A model generated the notes under the pieces. The model did not search any database. It was not told the DNA's origin and saw only the letters and a program-made list of their open reading frames with translations. A DNA stretch of 64,000 nt from VFMC01 sp050248155 (GTDB lineage Bacteria; Actinomycetota; Acidimicrobiia; Acidimicrobiales; Ilumatobacteraceae). Positions 1 to 8,127 of this stretch are shown in pieces; within the stretch, counting starts at the first letter, position 1, and each line of letters starts with the position of its first letter. Both the position numbers and the translations under genes were made by a program. The stretch covers positions 8,037 to 72,036 of the forward strand of contig JBFWSW010000019.1 in assembly GCA_050248155.1 (NCBI GenBank). Reading direction: 5' to 3'.

Positions 1-1
1 C

Positions 2-268
2 CTGCTGGCCGACTGGGATCGCTTCGACATGCCGATCGAGCTCCACACCATCAGCTCGCCCTACCGCGACCTGACAGGGCCGGTGCTCGCCTACCTCGAC
101 GAGCTCGACCGGGAGTCCGAGGACGAGCAGATCACGGTGGTCATCCCCGAGTTCGTCACGAAGCTGAGCAGCCAGTGGCTGCACAACCAATCGGCGCTCG
201 CCCTGAAGGCGAAGCTCCTGTACCGGCCCAACACGGTCGTGACCTCGGTGCCGATCGTCGTGCACTGA
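2..268 (+). CDS. APC-family amino acid permease, C-terminal tail (partial)
   Basis: Only the last 88 codons are present; the reading frame is open to the left edge, so the start lies outside the window. The visible part is a soluble tail with no membrane segment. It contains a stretch of the type ITVVIPEFV followed by LHNQSALALKAKLL and a VVTSVP ending. I recognise this as the cytosolic C-terminus found on many actinobacterial APC-superfamily amino acid/cation permeases. The membrane part is not seen, so the transport role is inferred from the tail alone. A universal stress protein gene follows after 56 bases in the same direction, a frequent neighbour of such permeases. Confidence 0.7.
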   Translation: MLADWDRFDMPIELHTISSPYRDLTGPVLAYLDELDRESEDEQITVVIPEFVTKLSSQWLHNQSALALKAKLLYRPNTVVTSVPIVVH

Positions 269-324
269 CCGCTGCGCCCGCAGGGGACCTAAGCCCCTGT
301 CGAGCGCGACCGGTGCGGCGCACC

Positions 325-2022
325 ATGAATGTGATGATCCGCCGATTGATCGCCGTCATCGACGACTCGCCGGTGTCGGAGCGAGCGCTGCCGCTCGCGT
401 TGCAGTACGCCGAACGACTCGGAGCCGAGATCGAGCTGTTGGGCCTCGCGCGCGAGCAGCTGGGGGCGAACGATCTGCGTGACCACCTCGACGACCTCAT
501 CCGCCAGTGCGGGCCGCCCGTGGCCTCGAGCTCGGTGTGCGTCGGCGACGACGACCGAGCCGCTGAGGCTCACCGCCTTGCGTCGGATCGCGACGCTGCT
601 GTCGTGGTCGGCGCACAGGGGCACCGTCTCGTCGACCACGACCCGACCACGCTGCTGATCGAACAGCTCATCGCCGAGGACGTGCCGGTGCTCGTGGCGA
701 CGCCACACGTCCACGCACCCGCTCCAGAGCTGCCGGTCGCGGCCTGCATCGACGGATCGGACGAGTCGCATCGGGCGATCGGTGCCGGCGCGCGCTGGGC
801 ACGGGCGCTCGGAGTCCCCCTGGTGCTCGTCCGTGTGACCCAACCAGACCTCGTACCGCCGCAGGTGCCCGCGCCGATGTCAACCGTCACCGAGGACGCC
901 GTCACCGACGAGCTGGCCGCGACGATCGAGCAGACGTCGACGCGATGGCCCGACCTCGAGGTGCAAGGTCGGGTCGTCGAGTACCGCTGGGCCGCCGCCG
1001 ACGCGCTCGCGCTCCACTTCGCCCGCCACCCCGCCCAGCTCGTCGCGGTGGCAACCCATCCGACGACGTGGTGGAGGCGACTCGTCCACGCCGGCGTGAC
1101 CGCGCACCTCGTCGACGAGCTGCCGGTGCCCGTCGTGATCACCCTGGCCTGCGCACCCCGACGCGGCGACGAGCGGCCCCCGTCAGCCGACGTCGCGCTG
1201 CCGACGAACGGGCACCCGTACGACACGGTGGTCCTCGCGGTCGATCCCACGCACTCGCCACCGCCGGCGGCGGCCCGCACGGCGGTCGCGCTCGCGCGAG
1301 TCGGGCGCGCGAGGCTCTCGGTCGTCAGCTGCGACGGCGTGTCCGAGCGCGAGCTCGACCGGCAGCGACTCACCATCGATCACATCGCGGGCGACGTCAG
1401 CGTGACATGGGACGTCGTCCACTCCTCCGAGGTCGCCGATGCGATCGTGCGTGCCGCGACGCGAGGCGCTCCCAGCATCGTGTGCCTCGGCACGTCGCCG
1501 CCCGGCACGCTCGCGGACATCCTCGCCACGACGGTGACCGGCGCGACGCTTCGGTCGTCGCACGATCCGGTGGTGCTCGTCGGGCCTCGGTGCGACGGCG
1601 TCGCGGCGCGGTTCGCGGAGGTCGCCGCGTGCATCGACGGGTCCCGCGCCTCCGACGCGGTCGTCGACCTGGCGGCCACGTGGGCTGCAGCGTTCGCCGT
1701 GCCGCTGCGGATCATCGAGGTGGTCGAGCCATCGACGACCATCCCCGGCGCGCCGGGTGCGCCGGCACGCCTCGTCGACCGTCTCGCAGACCGCGTGGCC
1801 CGCGCTCATGGCATCACTGCGTCGAGTCTCGTGATCGAATCGCCCGACGCCGCGGCGGCGGTTCGTGACTGGGCCGACGACCACCCGAACTCATTGCTCG
1901 TCATGGGCAGCCATGGGCACGGCCTTGCCGCACATCCGCTGGGCAGGACCGTGCAGTCCGTCGTCCGCCACGCGCCCGTCCCGGTGGCCATCGTCCCACG
2001 GCGGCTGACCGCGGCCGCGTGA
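325..2022 (+). CDS. Universal stress protein with four tandem USP domains
   Basis: A 565-residue cytoplasmic protein made of four consecutive UspA-like Rossmann domains, starting near residues 5, 135, 298 and 429. The second and fourth domains share an xxVAACIDGS opening that replaces the usual VAVDGS. Only the last domain keeps a clear nucleotide-binding type loop (MGSHGHG followed by LGRTVQSV), so ATP binding, if any, is probably limited to it. Most actinobacterial USPs have one or two domains, so four is unusual. The ATG at 325 is chosen because the longer upstream frame overlaps the permease gene; an ATG at 334 is also possible. The role is inferred to be stress or dormancy physiology; no specific partner can be read from the sequence. 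Confidence 0.85.
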   Translation: MNVMIRRLIAVIDDSPVSERALPLALQYAERLGAEIELLGLAREQLGANDLRDHLDDLIRQCGPPVASSSVCVGDDDRAAEAHRLASDRDAAVVVGAQGHRLVDHDPTTLLIEQLIAEDVPVLVATPHVHAPAPELPVAACIDGSDESHRAIGAGARWARALGVPLVLVRVTQPDLVPPQVPAPMSTVTEDAVTDELAATIEQTSTRWPDLEVQGRVVEYRWAAADALALHFARHPAQLVAVATHPTTWWRRLVHAGVTAHLVDELPVPVVITLACAPRRGDERPPSADVALPTNGHPYDTVVLAVDPTHSPPPAAARTAVALARVGRARLSVVSCDGVSERELDRQRLTIDHIAGDVSVTWDVVHSSEVADAIVRAATRGAPSIVCLGTSPPGTLADILATTVTGATLRSSHDPVVLVGPRCDGVAARFAEVAACIDGSRASDAVVDLAATWAAAFAVPLRIIEVVEPSTTIPGAPGAPARLVDRLADRVARAHGITASSLVIESPDAAAAVRDWADDHPNSLLVMGSHGHGLAAHPLGRTVQSVVRHAPVPVAIVPRRLTAAA

Positions 2023-2082
2023 GCACGGCCGCGTGCCCCACGCCGAAGGCGACGTAGTGTCACCGCACGTGAGGGGACGTCG

Positions 2083-2487
2083 ATGACCGAGCAGGACCAG
2101 CCGAGCACCGCCTACGAGCGCGGCATGAAGGTGCGCCGCGAGGTGCTCGGCGACGCGCACGTCGACCGGGCCTCGCAGAACGTGACGCAGCTCGACGCCC
2201 GCTTCCAGCGATGGATCACCGAGACGGCGTGGGCCGGCGTGTGGGATGACCCCACGCTCGACCGCCGAACCCGCAGCCTCGTGACGATCGCGATCCTCGG
2301 TGCGCTGCGCAGCGACGAGCTGACGCTCCACCTGAAGGCGGCGCGCAACACCGGCGCCACGCCGGACGAGATCGCTGAAGTGCTGATGCACGTCGGCACC
2401 TACGCTGGCGTCCCGGCGGCGAACAGCGCGTTCGCCGCGGCGAAGGCCGTGTACCACGACACGACAGAGGGGGCATCCGATGCCTGA
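2083..2487 (+). CDS. pcaC: 4-carboxymuconolactone decarboxylase PcaC
   Basis: A 134-residue carboxymuconolactone decarboxylase (AhpD-like all-helical fold). In the protocatechuate branch of the beta-ketoadipate pathway it decarboxylates gamma-carboxymuconolactone to beta-ketoadipate enol-lactone. The family pattern is seen in GMKVRREVLGD near the N-terminus, then LDRRTRSLVTIAILGAL and ADEIAEVLMHVGTYAGVPAA-type helices. It is a stand-alone protein, not the PcaL fusion with the enol-lactone hydrolase seen in many Actinomycetota. A purine-rich GAGGGGACG ribosome site precedes the ATG. It is the first gene of pcaCHGBD and overlaps pcaH by 8 bases, so the operon is translationally coupled. Confidence 0.93.
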   Translation: MTEQDQPSTAYERGMKVRREVLGDAHVDRASQNVTQLDARFQRWITETAWAGVWDDPTLDRRTRSLVTIAILGALRSDELTLHLKAARNTGATPDEIAEVLMHVGTYAGVPAANSAFAAAKAVYHDTTEGASDA

Positions 2488-3265
2488 CGATCCCACAGTC
2501 ACCTGCGAACCGAAGCTCTACCTCGACCACCCACCGTTCTCGTACCCCGACTACCGATCGACGGTGAAACGAGCCCGTACCAAGGACATGGTGCGCATCG
2601 TCCACACGTTGAGCGAGCTCACCGGCCCCACCCCCGGCTCGGGGTTCGCAGCTGACGGTGGCTGGTCGGCCGTGACGGAGGCCGACGCCGATCTCACGAC
2701 CAACGCCGGCACCGGGGGTGAGGCCATCGGGTCGCGCACGATCGTCGTCGGGAAGGTGCTCGACATCCACGGCCTGCCCGTGCCGAACGCGCTGATCGAG
2801 ATCTGGCAGGCCAACGCGTCGGGTCGCTACGCGCACTGGCGCGAGACCGCGTTCCCCGCGCCGCTCGATCCGAACTTCCTCGGAGCCGGCCGCTGCGTCA
2901 CCGACGCCGAGGGCAACTACCGGTTCCTCACGATCCGGCCCGGGGCCTATCCATGGGGCAACCACCCCAACGCCTGGCGGCCGGCGCACATCCACCTGTC
3001 GCTCTTCGGGACGTCGTGGGTGTCGCGCCTCGTCACGCAGTTCTACTTCGAGGGCGACCCGCTCCTCCGGCTCGATCCCATCTTCAACTCCGTGCCGGCT
3101 CACGCGCGCGACCGACTCGTCGCCCGGTACGACCACGACGTGACCGAGGAGAACTGGGCGCTGGGGTACCGCTTCGACATCGTCCTCCACGGCCCGTCGG
3201 CGACACCGTTCGACGTGCCGATCGAGGACGAGCTGGACAGGCGGCGCGAGCAGGTGACCGTCTGA
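2480..3265 (+). CDS. pcaH: Protocatechuate 3,4-dioxygenase beta subunit PcaH
   Basis: The 261-residue beta (iron-binding) subunit of intradiol protocatechuate 3,4-dioxygenase, which cleaves protocatechuate to 3-carboxy-cis,cis-muconate. All four non-haem Fe(III) ligands expected for the family are visible: Tyr117 (GRY), Tyr157 (GAYPW), His170 and His172 (WRPAHIHLS). The first roughly 80 residues form the beta-specific N-terminal extension. The length is slightly above the usual 235-240 residues. It overlaps pcaC at its start, and its stop shares one base with the pcaG start (TGATG), which fits stoichiometric synthesis of the two subunits. Confidence 0.96.
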   Translation: MPDDPTVTCEPKLYLDHPPFSYPDYRSTVKRARTKDMVRIVHTLSELTGPTPGSGFAADGGWSAVTEADADLTTNAGTGGEAIGSRTIVVGKVLDIHGLPVPNALIEIWQANASGRYAHWRETAFPAPLDPNFLGAGRCVTDAEGNYRFLTIRPGAYPWGNHPNAWRPAHIHLSLFGTSWVSRLVTQFYFEGDPLLRLDPIFNSVPAHARDRLVARYDHDVTEENWALGYRFDIVLHGPSATPFDVPIEDELDRRREQVTV

Positions 3266-3864
3266 TGCCGCACCAACGACTCCCGATCACCCCCTCGCAA
3301 ACCGTCGGCCCCTACTTCACGATGGCGCTCGCCGGCGAGGGCCAGAACGTCGTCGCCGGTCCGGACGTGCCCGGCACCCATGTGCGCATCGAGGGTCGCG
3401 TGCTCGACGGCGACCGGACTCCGATCGAGGACGCACTCGTCGACCTCTGGCAGGCGAACGCGGCCGGACGCTACCGCCACCGGCTCGATGCACGCGAGTC
3501 GATCTCGCTGGATCACGGGTTCACCGGACACGGTTCGGCCGCGACCGAGTTCAGCACGGGGGCGTACTGGTTCGAGACGGTCAAGCCCGGCGCGGTGCCC
3601 GACCCCAGCGGTGGGATCCAGGCACCACACCTCAACCTGATCGTGCAGGCACGGGGGATGCTGATGCCCTCGTACACGCGCCTGTACTTCCCGGAGGACA
3701 CCGAGGCTCACGAGCACGACCTCGTCCTGTCGATGGTGCCGGCCGATCGGCGGCACACGTTGATCGCGACGCTCGCCGCGCCTTCGGAGGGCGGTGACGT
3801 TCCCGTGTACCACTTCGACATCCGGTTCCAGGGAGACGACGAAACCGTCTTCTTCGACCTATGA
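3265..3864 (+). CDS. pcaG: Protocatechuate 3,4-dioxygenase alpha subunit PcaG
   Basis: The 199-residue alpha subunit. It carries the typical opening PSQTVGPYF, a central LVDLWQANAAGRYRHR, and APHLNLIVQARGMLMPSYTRLYFP. The His-Ile-His iron-ligand motif of PcaH is replaced by PHLNL, as expected for the non-catalytic subunit that shapes the active-site pocket. The start is set by the TGATG overlap with pcaH; a longer open frame upstream is only the shadow of pcaH. It works as the PcaGH heteromer in the cytoplasm. Confidence 0.95.
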   Translation: MPHQRLPITPSQTVGPYFTMALAGEGQNVVAGPDVPGTHVRIEGRVLDGDRTPIEDALVDLWQANAAGRYRHRLDARESISLDHGFTGHGSAATEFSTGAYWFETVKPGAVPDPSGGIQAPHLNLIVQARGMLMPSYTRLYFPEDTEAHEHDLVLSMVPADRRHTLIATLAAPSEGGDVPVYHFDIRFQGDDETVFFDL

Positions 3865-3877
3865 GCCGGCTCGACCG

Positions 3878-5032
3878 ATGAGCGCCGACGCGTCGATCGA
3901 TCCTGGCTTCAGCACGCCGGCGATGTCTGCCTGCTTCTCCCCCGACGCGCACGTGCGCACGATGCTCGAGGTCGAGGCTGCGCTGGCCGTGTCCGCCGCC
4001 GACCTCGGCCTCGAGGACCGGGCGATCGCCGACGAGATCGCGAGCACCTGTGCGAGCGTCCAGCTCGACGCTCGCCGCGTCGTCGCCACCGGCTGGGAGG
4101 TCGGCACCCCTGTCCTGGCGCTGCGCGCGGCCGTCGGCCCTCACCTGTCACCCGCGGCGCGACGCTCGCTCGACGGAGGGCACGGTTCGACCTCACAGGA
4201 CATCGTCGACACCGCGATGCAGCTGCAGATCCGAGCGGCGCTCTCGGCGATCGAGGGCGACCTGCGGACGATGGCCCGTCGATTGGCCGAGATCGCGCGG
4301 CTGCATCGCGACACCCCGATGATCGGCCGGACGTTCCTCCAGCACGCACGACCGACGACGTTCGGGCTGTGCGTCGCCGGGTGGCTGGCACCGGTCGCCG
4401 ACCTGGCCGCGGAGACCGGCGCACGGATCGACGCCTGCAGCGTGCAGCTCGGTGGACCGGTGGGCACGCTCGACGGGCTCGGCGCGAACGGCCACGGCGT
4501 GGCAGCGCGCCTGGCCGAACGGTTGTCACTGCACCATCCGGCAGCGCCGTGGCACACCGACCGGCGCAGGGTGACCGAACCGTGCGCGCTCGCGGGCCGC
4601 ATCGCCAGGTGCATGGCCACCATCGCCACCGACGTGGCGCTGCTGAGCTCGAGCGACATCGGCGAGATCGCCGTCAGGGCCGGCGGCTCGTCGAGCATGA
4701 GCGGCAAGCGCAACCCGTTCGACTCCGTCCGCGCCATCGCCGCAGCCGACGCGTGCGCCGGCCTGGTGGGGACGCTCGGCGGGGCGAGACCGATCGAGCT
4801 GCAGCGCGGACTCGGGGGCTGGCACCTCGAGTGGTTCGCGGTGCCGTTGATCTTCATGACGGCCGGCGCGACCGTCGAGGCGATGCTCGGGTGCGTGCAC
4901 TCGTTGCGCGCCAATCCGGCGGCGATGCTCGAGCACCTGTCGGAGAGCGGGCCGACGGACGACACCATCGCTCGGGCCGGCGAGCTGGTCGACCGGATCC
5001 TGCACCACCACGGACTGCTGCATGAACGCTGA
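3878..5032 (+). CDS. pcaB: 3-carboxy-cis,cis-muconate cycloisomerase PcaB
   Basis: A 384-residue member of the fumarase/aspartase superfamily that lactonises 3-carboxymuconate to gamma-carboxymuconolactone. The superfamily signature is at about residues 270-281 as GGSSSMSGKRNPFDS, where SG replaces the common PH. The protein ends soon after the helical core, shorter than the roughly 450 residues typical of Pseudomonas PcaB, so the C-terminal domain is reduced. The ATG at 3878 is 13 bases after the pcaG stop; earlier in-frame ATGs lie inside pcaG. Its end overlaps pcaD by 11 bases. Confidence 0.92.
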   Translation: MSADASIDPGFSTPAMSACFSPDAHVRTMLEVEAALAVSAADLGLEDRAIADEIASTCASVQLDARRVVATGWEVGTPVLALRAAVGPHLSPAARRSLDGGHGSTSQDIVDTAMQLQIRAALSAIEGDLRTMARRLAEIARLHRDTPMIGRTFLQHARPTTFGLCVAGWLAPVADLAAETGARIDACSVQLGGPVGTLDGLGANGHGVAARLAERLSLHHPAAPWHTDRRRVTEPCALAGRIARCMATIATDVALLSSSDIGEIAVRAGGSSSMSGKRNPFDSVRAIAAADACAGLVGTLGGARPIELQRGLGGWHLEWFAVPLIFMTAGATVEAMLGCVHSLRANPAAMLEHLSESGPTDDTIARAGELVDRILHHHGLLHER

Positions 5033-5828
5033 CACCACACCTCGACGCACACGTGCGGCTGACGGCACGTCGATCGCCTGGCGATCGGCAGGGCGCGACG
5101 ACGCACCCGCGATCGTCCTGATGCACTCGCTCGGCGCGAACGGCGCGATGTGGGCTCCGCAGGTCCCCGCCTTCGGTGCGAACCACCGGGTCGTCACACT
5201 CGACACCCGCGGCCACCGCGAGTCCGACGCGCCACCCGGGCCGTACCGGCTCGACGAGCTGGCCACCGACGTGCTCGCCGTTGCCGACGAGGCGGGCATC
5301 GAGCGGTTCCACGCAGTCGGGTTGTCGCTCGGTGGGCAGATGGCCATGTGGCTCGGTGCGCACGCCCCGCACCGCGTGCGCTCGCTGGTGCTCGCCGACA
5401 CCGGCCTCCGGATCGGCAACGACGAGTCGTGGCGGGCGCGGATCGAGGGCGTGACGAACGGCGGCATGCGCGCGGTGCGCGACGCTGTGCTGGCGCGGTG
5501 GTTCGCGCCGAAGTTCGAGGATCGCCACGCCGACTGGTTCGCCGCGGCGCAGACGACCTTCGACGCGATCGACCCGATGGGGTACGCGGCCTGCTGTGCC
5601 GCGCTGCGCGACACCGACCTCACCGAGCTCGCCGGCCGCATCACCGCGCCGACGCTCGTGATCTGCGGCGACGTCGATCTCGCCACCCCGCCCAGCGAGG
5701 CCGAGCGGATTCACGCGCGCATCGCCGGCAGCGAGCTGACCATCCTCGACGACGCCGGCCACCTGTCGAACCTCGATCAGCCCGAGGCGTTCACCGCACG
5801 AGTGCTCGAGTTCCTGCGCGATCGGTGA
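5022..5828 (+). CDS. pcaD: 3-oxoadipate enol-lactonase PcaD
   Basis: A 268-residue alpha/beta hydrolase that opens beta-ketoadipate enol-lactone to beta-ketoadipate. The nucleophile elbow is GLSLGGQ with Ser102. The acid is probably Asp219 in GDVDLATPP and the general base His247 in DAGHLSN. The DTRGHRESDAPPG segment is typical of PcaD and related lactonases. It overlaps the pcaB end by 11 bases and is the last gene of the operon. The CoA-transferase (pcaIJ) and beta-ketoadipyl thiolase (pcaF) needed to finish the pathway are not adjacent. It meets the next gene tail to tail only 3 bases away. Confidence 0.92.
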   Translation: MNADTTPRRTRAADGTSIAWRSAGRDDAPAIVLMHSLGANGAMWAPQVPAFGANHRVVTLDTRGHRESDAPPGPYRLDELATDVLAVADEAGIERFHAVGLSLGGQMAMWLGAHAPHRVRSLVLADTGLRIGNDESWRARIEGVTNGGMRAVRDAVLARWFAPKFEDRHADWFAAAQTTFDAIDPMGYAACCAALRDTDLTELAGRITAPTLVICGDVDLATPPSEAERIHARIAGSELTILDDAGHLSNLDQPEAFTARVLEFLRDR

Positions 5829-5831
5829 CGA

Positions 5832-6938
5832 TCAGCTCCAGATGTGCGCCGCCGCGTCAACCGTGAGCGACAGCTTGGCCCACTGCTGATCGGCGGTGAG
5901 CGCGTTGCCCTCGACGGTGCTGGCGAAGCCACACTGGGGGCTGAGGCACAGCTGGTCCATCGGGACGAACTGCGCGGCCTCGCCCACGCGCGCGCTCAGC
6001 TCGTCGACCGATTCCAGCTCGGGACGCTTGCTCGTGATCAGGCCGAGGACCACGGTCTTGTCCGGCGGCACGAAGCGCAACGGTGCGAAGTCGCCCGATC
6101 GCTCGTCGTCGTACTCGAGGAAGTAGGCGTCGACGGCGAGCTCGTTGAACAGCACCTCGGCGACCGGCTCGTAGCTGCCTTCGGCGAACCACGTGCTGCG
6201 GTAGTTGCCGCGGCACAGGTGGATGCCGACCGTCAGGTCGTCGGGGCGACCCGCGATGCAGGCATTGATCAGTTCGGCGTAGGCGTGCGGCAGCTCGTTC
6301 GGGTCGTCTCCGCGCTCGACGGCACCGGCACGCATCGCCGGGTCGCACAGGTACGCGAGGTTGGTGTCGTCGAACTGGATGTAGCGGCAACCCGCCGCGT
6401 ACAGCGCATCGATCTCGGCTCGGTAGCAGGCGGCGAGGTCGTCGAAGAACACCTCGAGGTCGGGGTAGGCGGTGAGGTCGATGCCGGCTCGCCCGCCGCG
6501 GAAGTGCACCATCGTCGGCGAGGGGATCGAGACCTTCGGCGTCTGCGTGGTGACGGACGCGAGGTATCGGAAGTCGGCCACCTGGATGTCGCGTACGTGC
6601 CGCAGCGGGCCGACGACCGACAGCTTCGGAGGCGTCATGTGCACCGTGTCGGCCGAATCCGAGCTCGACGCGATGTTGCCGGTGACCGCAACCCCCTCGA
6701 GCTGCTGCAGGAAGTCGAGGTGGAACCACGCGCGGCGGAACTCACCGTCGGTGATGCTGCGCATGCCGAGGGACTCGACCTTGCGGACGGCAGCGGCGAT
6801 GGCGCGATCCTCCACAGCTCGCAGGTCGGCGGGCGTGATCTCGCCCGCCGCGCACTTCGCCCGGGCCTCGTGCACCTCCTCGGGCCGCAGGAGGCTGCCG
6901 ACGTGATCGGCTCGGAAGGGAGGATCGATGGGGCTCAC
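5832..6938 (-). CDS. Cobalamin-independent methionine-synthase-like protein (MetE C-terminal domain family)
   Basis: A 368-residue stand-alone protein of the MetE catalytic-domain fold (TIM barrel). It opens with FRADHVGSLLRP and has SITDGEFRR, YIQFDDTNLAYL and a C-terminal SPQCGFAST. The zinc-ligand positions of MetE are represented by the His and Cys of GIHLCRGN and the Cys of PQCGFAS. It lacks the N-terminal half of true MetE, so it may be a methyltransferase or lyase acting on another thiol or organic substrate; the reaction is unknown. A GTG start at 6938 preceded by AGGAC is chosen; an in-frame ATG at 6989 would add 17 residues. It is divergent from the luciferase-like gene at 7039. Confidence 0.82.
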   Translation of the reverse strand: MSPIDPPFRADHVGSLLRPEEVHEARAKCAAGEITPADLRAVEDRAIAAAVRKVESLGMRSITDGEFRRAWFHLDFLQQLEGVAVTGNIASSSDSADTVHMTPPKLSVVGPLRHVRDIQVADFRYLASVTTQTPKVSIPSPTMVHFRGGRAGIDLTAYPDLEVFFDDLAACYRAEIDALYAAGCRYIQFDDTNLAYLCDPAMRAGAVERGDDPNELPHAYAELINACIAGRPDDLTVGIHLCRGNYRSTWFAEGSYEPVAEVLFNELAVDAYFLEYDDERSGDFAPLRFVPPDKTVVLGLITSKRPELESVDELSARVGEAAQFVPMDQLCLSPQCGFASTVEGNALTADQQWAKLSLTVDAAAHIWS

Positions 6939-7038
6939 GGTGATGTCCTGTTCGTTCGGTTGGCGACCATGTGTCCGGATTGCGGCCATTATGGTGCAGG
7001 GGATCAGCACCACGGCAAGAGGGGACGGTGTCATCAGC

Positions 7039-8097
7039 ATGGCTTCGAACAAGCCCACCTTCGGCATCTTCGACCACATCGAGGACATCCCGGGCACATC
7101 GACCCCGCAGCTGCTGAGGGATCGCCTCGATCTCATCAAGATGGCCGACGAGGCCGGGTTCGCAGGGTTCCACCTCGCCGAGCACCACGGCTCGGACCTG
7201 TGCATGGCACCGAACCAGGAGGTCTTCATCGCCGCGGCCTCGCAGATCACGACGAACATCCGCCTGGGACCGCTGGTCAAGCTGCTCCCCCTCCACCATC
7301 CCGTGCGGATCATCGAGGACATGGTCGTCGCCGACAACCTCACCAACGGTCGGCTCGACTTCGGTGTCGGCCGCGGGGTCGCCCCGATCGAGCACTACTG
7401 GTTCGGCAGCAACTGGCCCGAGTCGAAGGATCGCTTCGTCGACGTCCTCGGCATCATCTGCGATGCGTTCGCCACGGGCGTCATCAGCAGCGAGAGCTCG
7501 AAGTACTACGACTTCCCGCCCATCCCGCTGTCGACCAAGCCGGTGCAGAACCCGATCCCGTTCTGGTACCCGGGCAGTCCGGTCACCGCCGGGCGTCATG
7601 GCATGAACCTCATGTGGCCCGGCCCGATCGATCAGGACTCCTACGACATCTACGTCGAGAACTGGCACGCGCACCGCGGCGACACGCACCGCGTCGACGG
7701 GCCCGATTCACAGCCGCGCGTCGGCTGCACGATGGTGCTCGCGATCGCCCCGACCGAGGACGAGGCCGTCGACATCGCTCGGCGCGGGATGACCGGCCTC
7801 ACGCGGCGGGCCCACAACGTGCACCAGCACGACCACCTCGTGCTGAGCGACGAGGAGTGCGACGCGGCGCTGGGGCCGCTGCGCGGGATCATGGCCCACA
7901 TCGAAGATGCGATCCACGCAGGGGCCGGCACCGCCGAGCAGATCACCGAGCGCTTCGCCGGCATCCTCGAACCGGGTCTGACCGACTACATCGTGTTGCA
8001 GATCCCGACCGGCGACATGACCCTCGACGAGGCGAAGCGCACGATGGACGTCTTCTGCAGCGACGTGAAACCGGTGCTCGAAGCGAACGCGCGCTGA
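7039..8097 (+). CDS. LLM-class flavin-dependent oxidoreductase (luciferase-like)
   Basis: A 352-residue luciferase-like monooxygenase. The family pattern is clear: FHLAEHHGSDL near residues 50-60, then IRLGPLVKLLPLHHPVRIIEDMVVADNLTNGRLDFGVGRG. This (alpha/beta)8 family uses FMNH2 or F420H2. The substrate cannot be told. The start at 7039 follows AGAGGGGACGG; an earlier in-frame ATG at 6991 is less likely because it would run into the divergent promoter. It stands after the pca operon and before a MarR-type gene, separated from the latter by a palindromic operator. Confidence 0.85.
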   Translation: MASNKPTFGIFDHIEDIPGTSTPQLLRDRLDLIKMADEAGFAGFHLAEHHGSDLCMAPNQEVFIAAASQITTNIRLGPLVKLLPLHHPVRIIEDMVVADNLTNGRLDFGVGRGVAPIEHYWFGSNWPESKDRFVDVLGIICDAFATGVISSESSKYYDFPPIPLSTKPVQNPIPFWYPGSPVTAGRHGMNLMWPGPIDQDSYDIYVENWHAHRGDTHRVDGPDSQPRVGCTMVLAIAPTEDEAVDIARRGMTGLTRRAHNVHQHDHLVLSDEECDAALGPLRGIMAHIEDAIHAGAGTAEQITERFAGILEPGLTDYIVLQIPTGDMTLDEAKRTMDVFCSDVKPVLEANAR

Positions 8098-8106
8098 CAC
8101 CGCTTT

Positions 8107-8126
8107 TCGCTGACTAAGGTCAGCGA
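8107..8126. promoter_or_regulatory. Palindromic operator in front of the MarR-GNAT gene
   Basis: A perfect 8-bp inverted repeat, TCGCTGAC-TAAG-GTCAGCGA, ends one base before the ATG at 8128. A TAAGGT hexamer inside it (8115-8120) sits 7 bases before the ATG and fits a -10 box for a leaderless transcript. The palindrome would therefore cover both the promoter and the start codon region. It is most simply read as the autoregulatory binding site of the MarR-type protein encoded immediately downstream. Confidence 0.6.
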
Positions 8127-8127
8127 C

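Noticed and set aside
5844..8117. A 757-codon plus-strand frame over the MetE-like and LLM genes
   Set aside because: The real genes in other frames show conserved motifs and good starts; this frame shows none.
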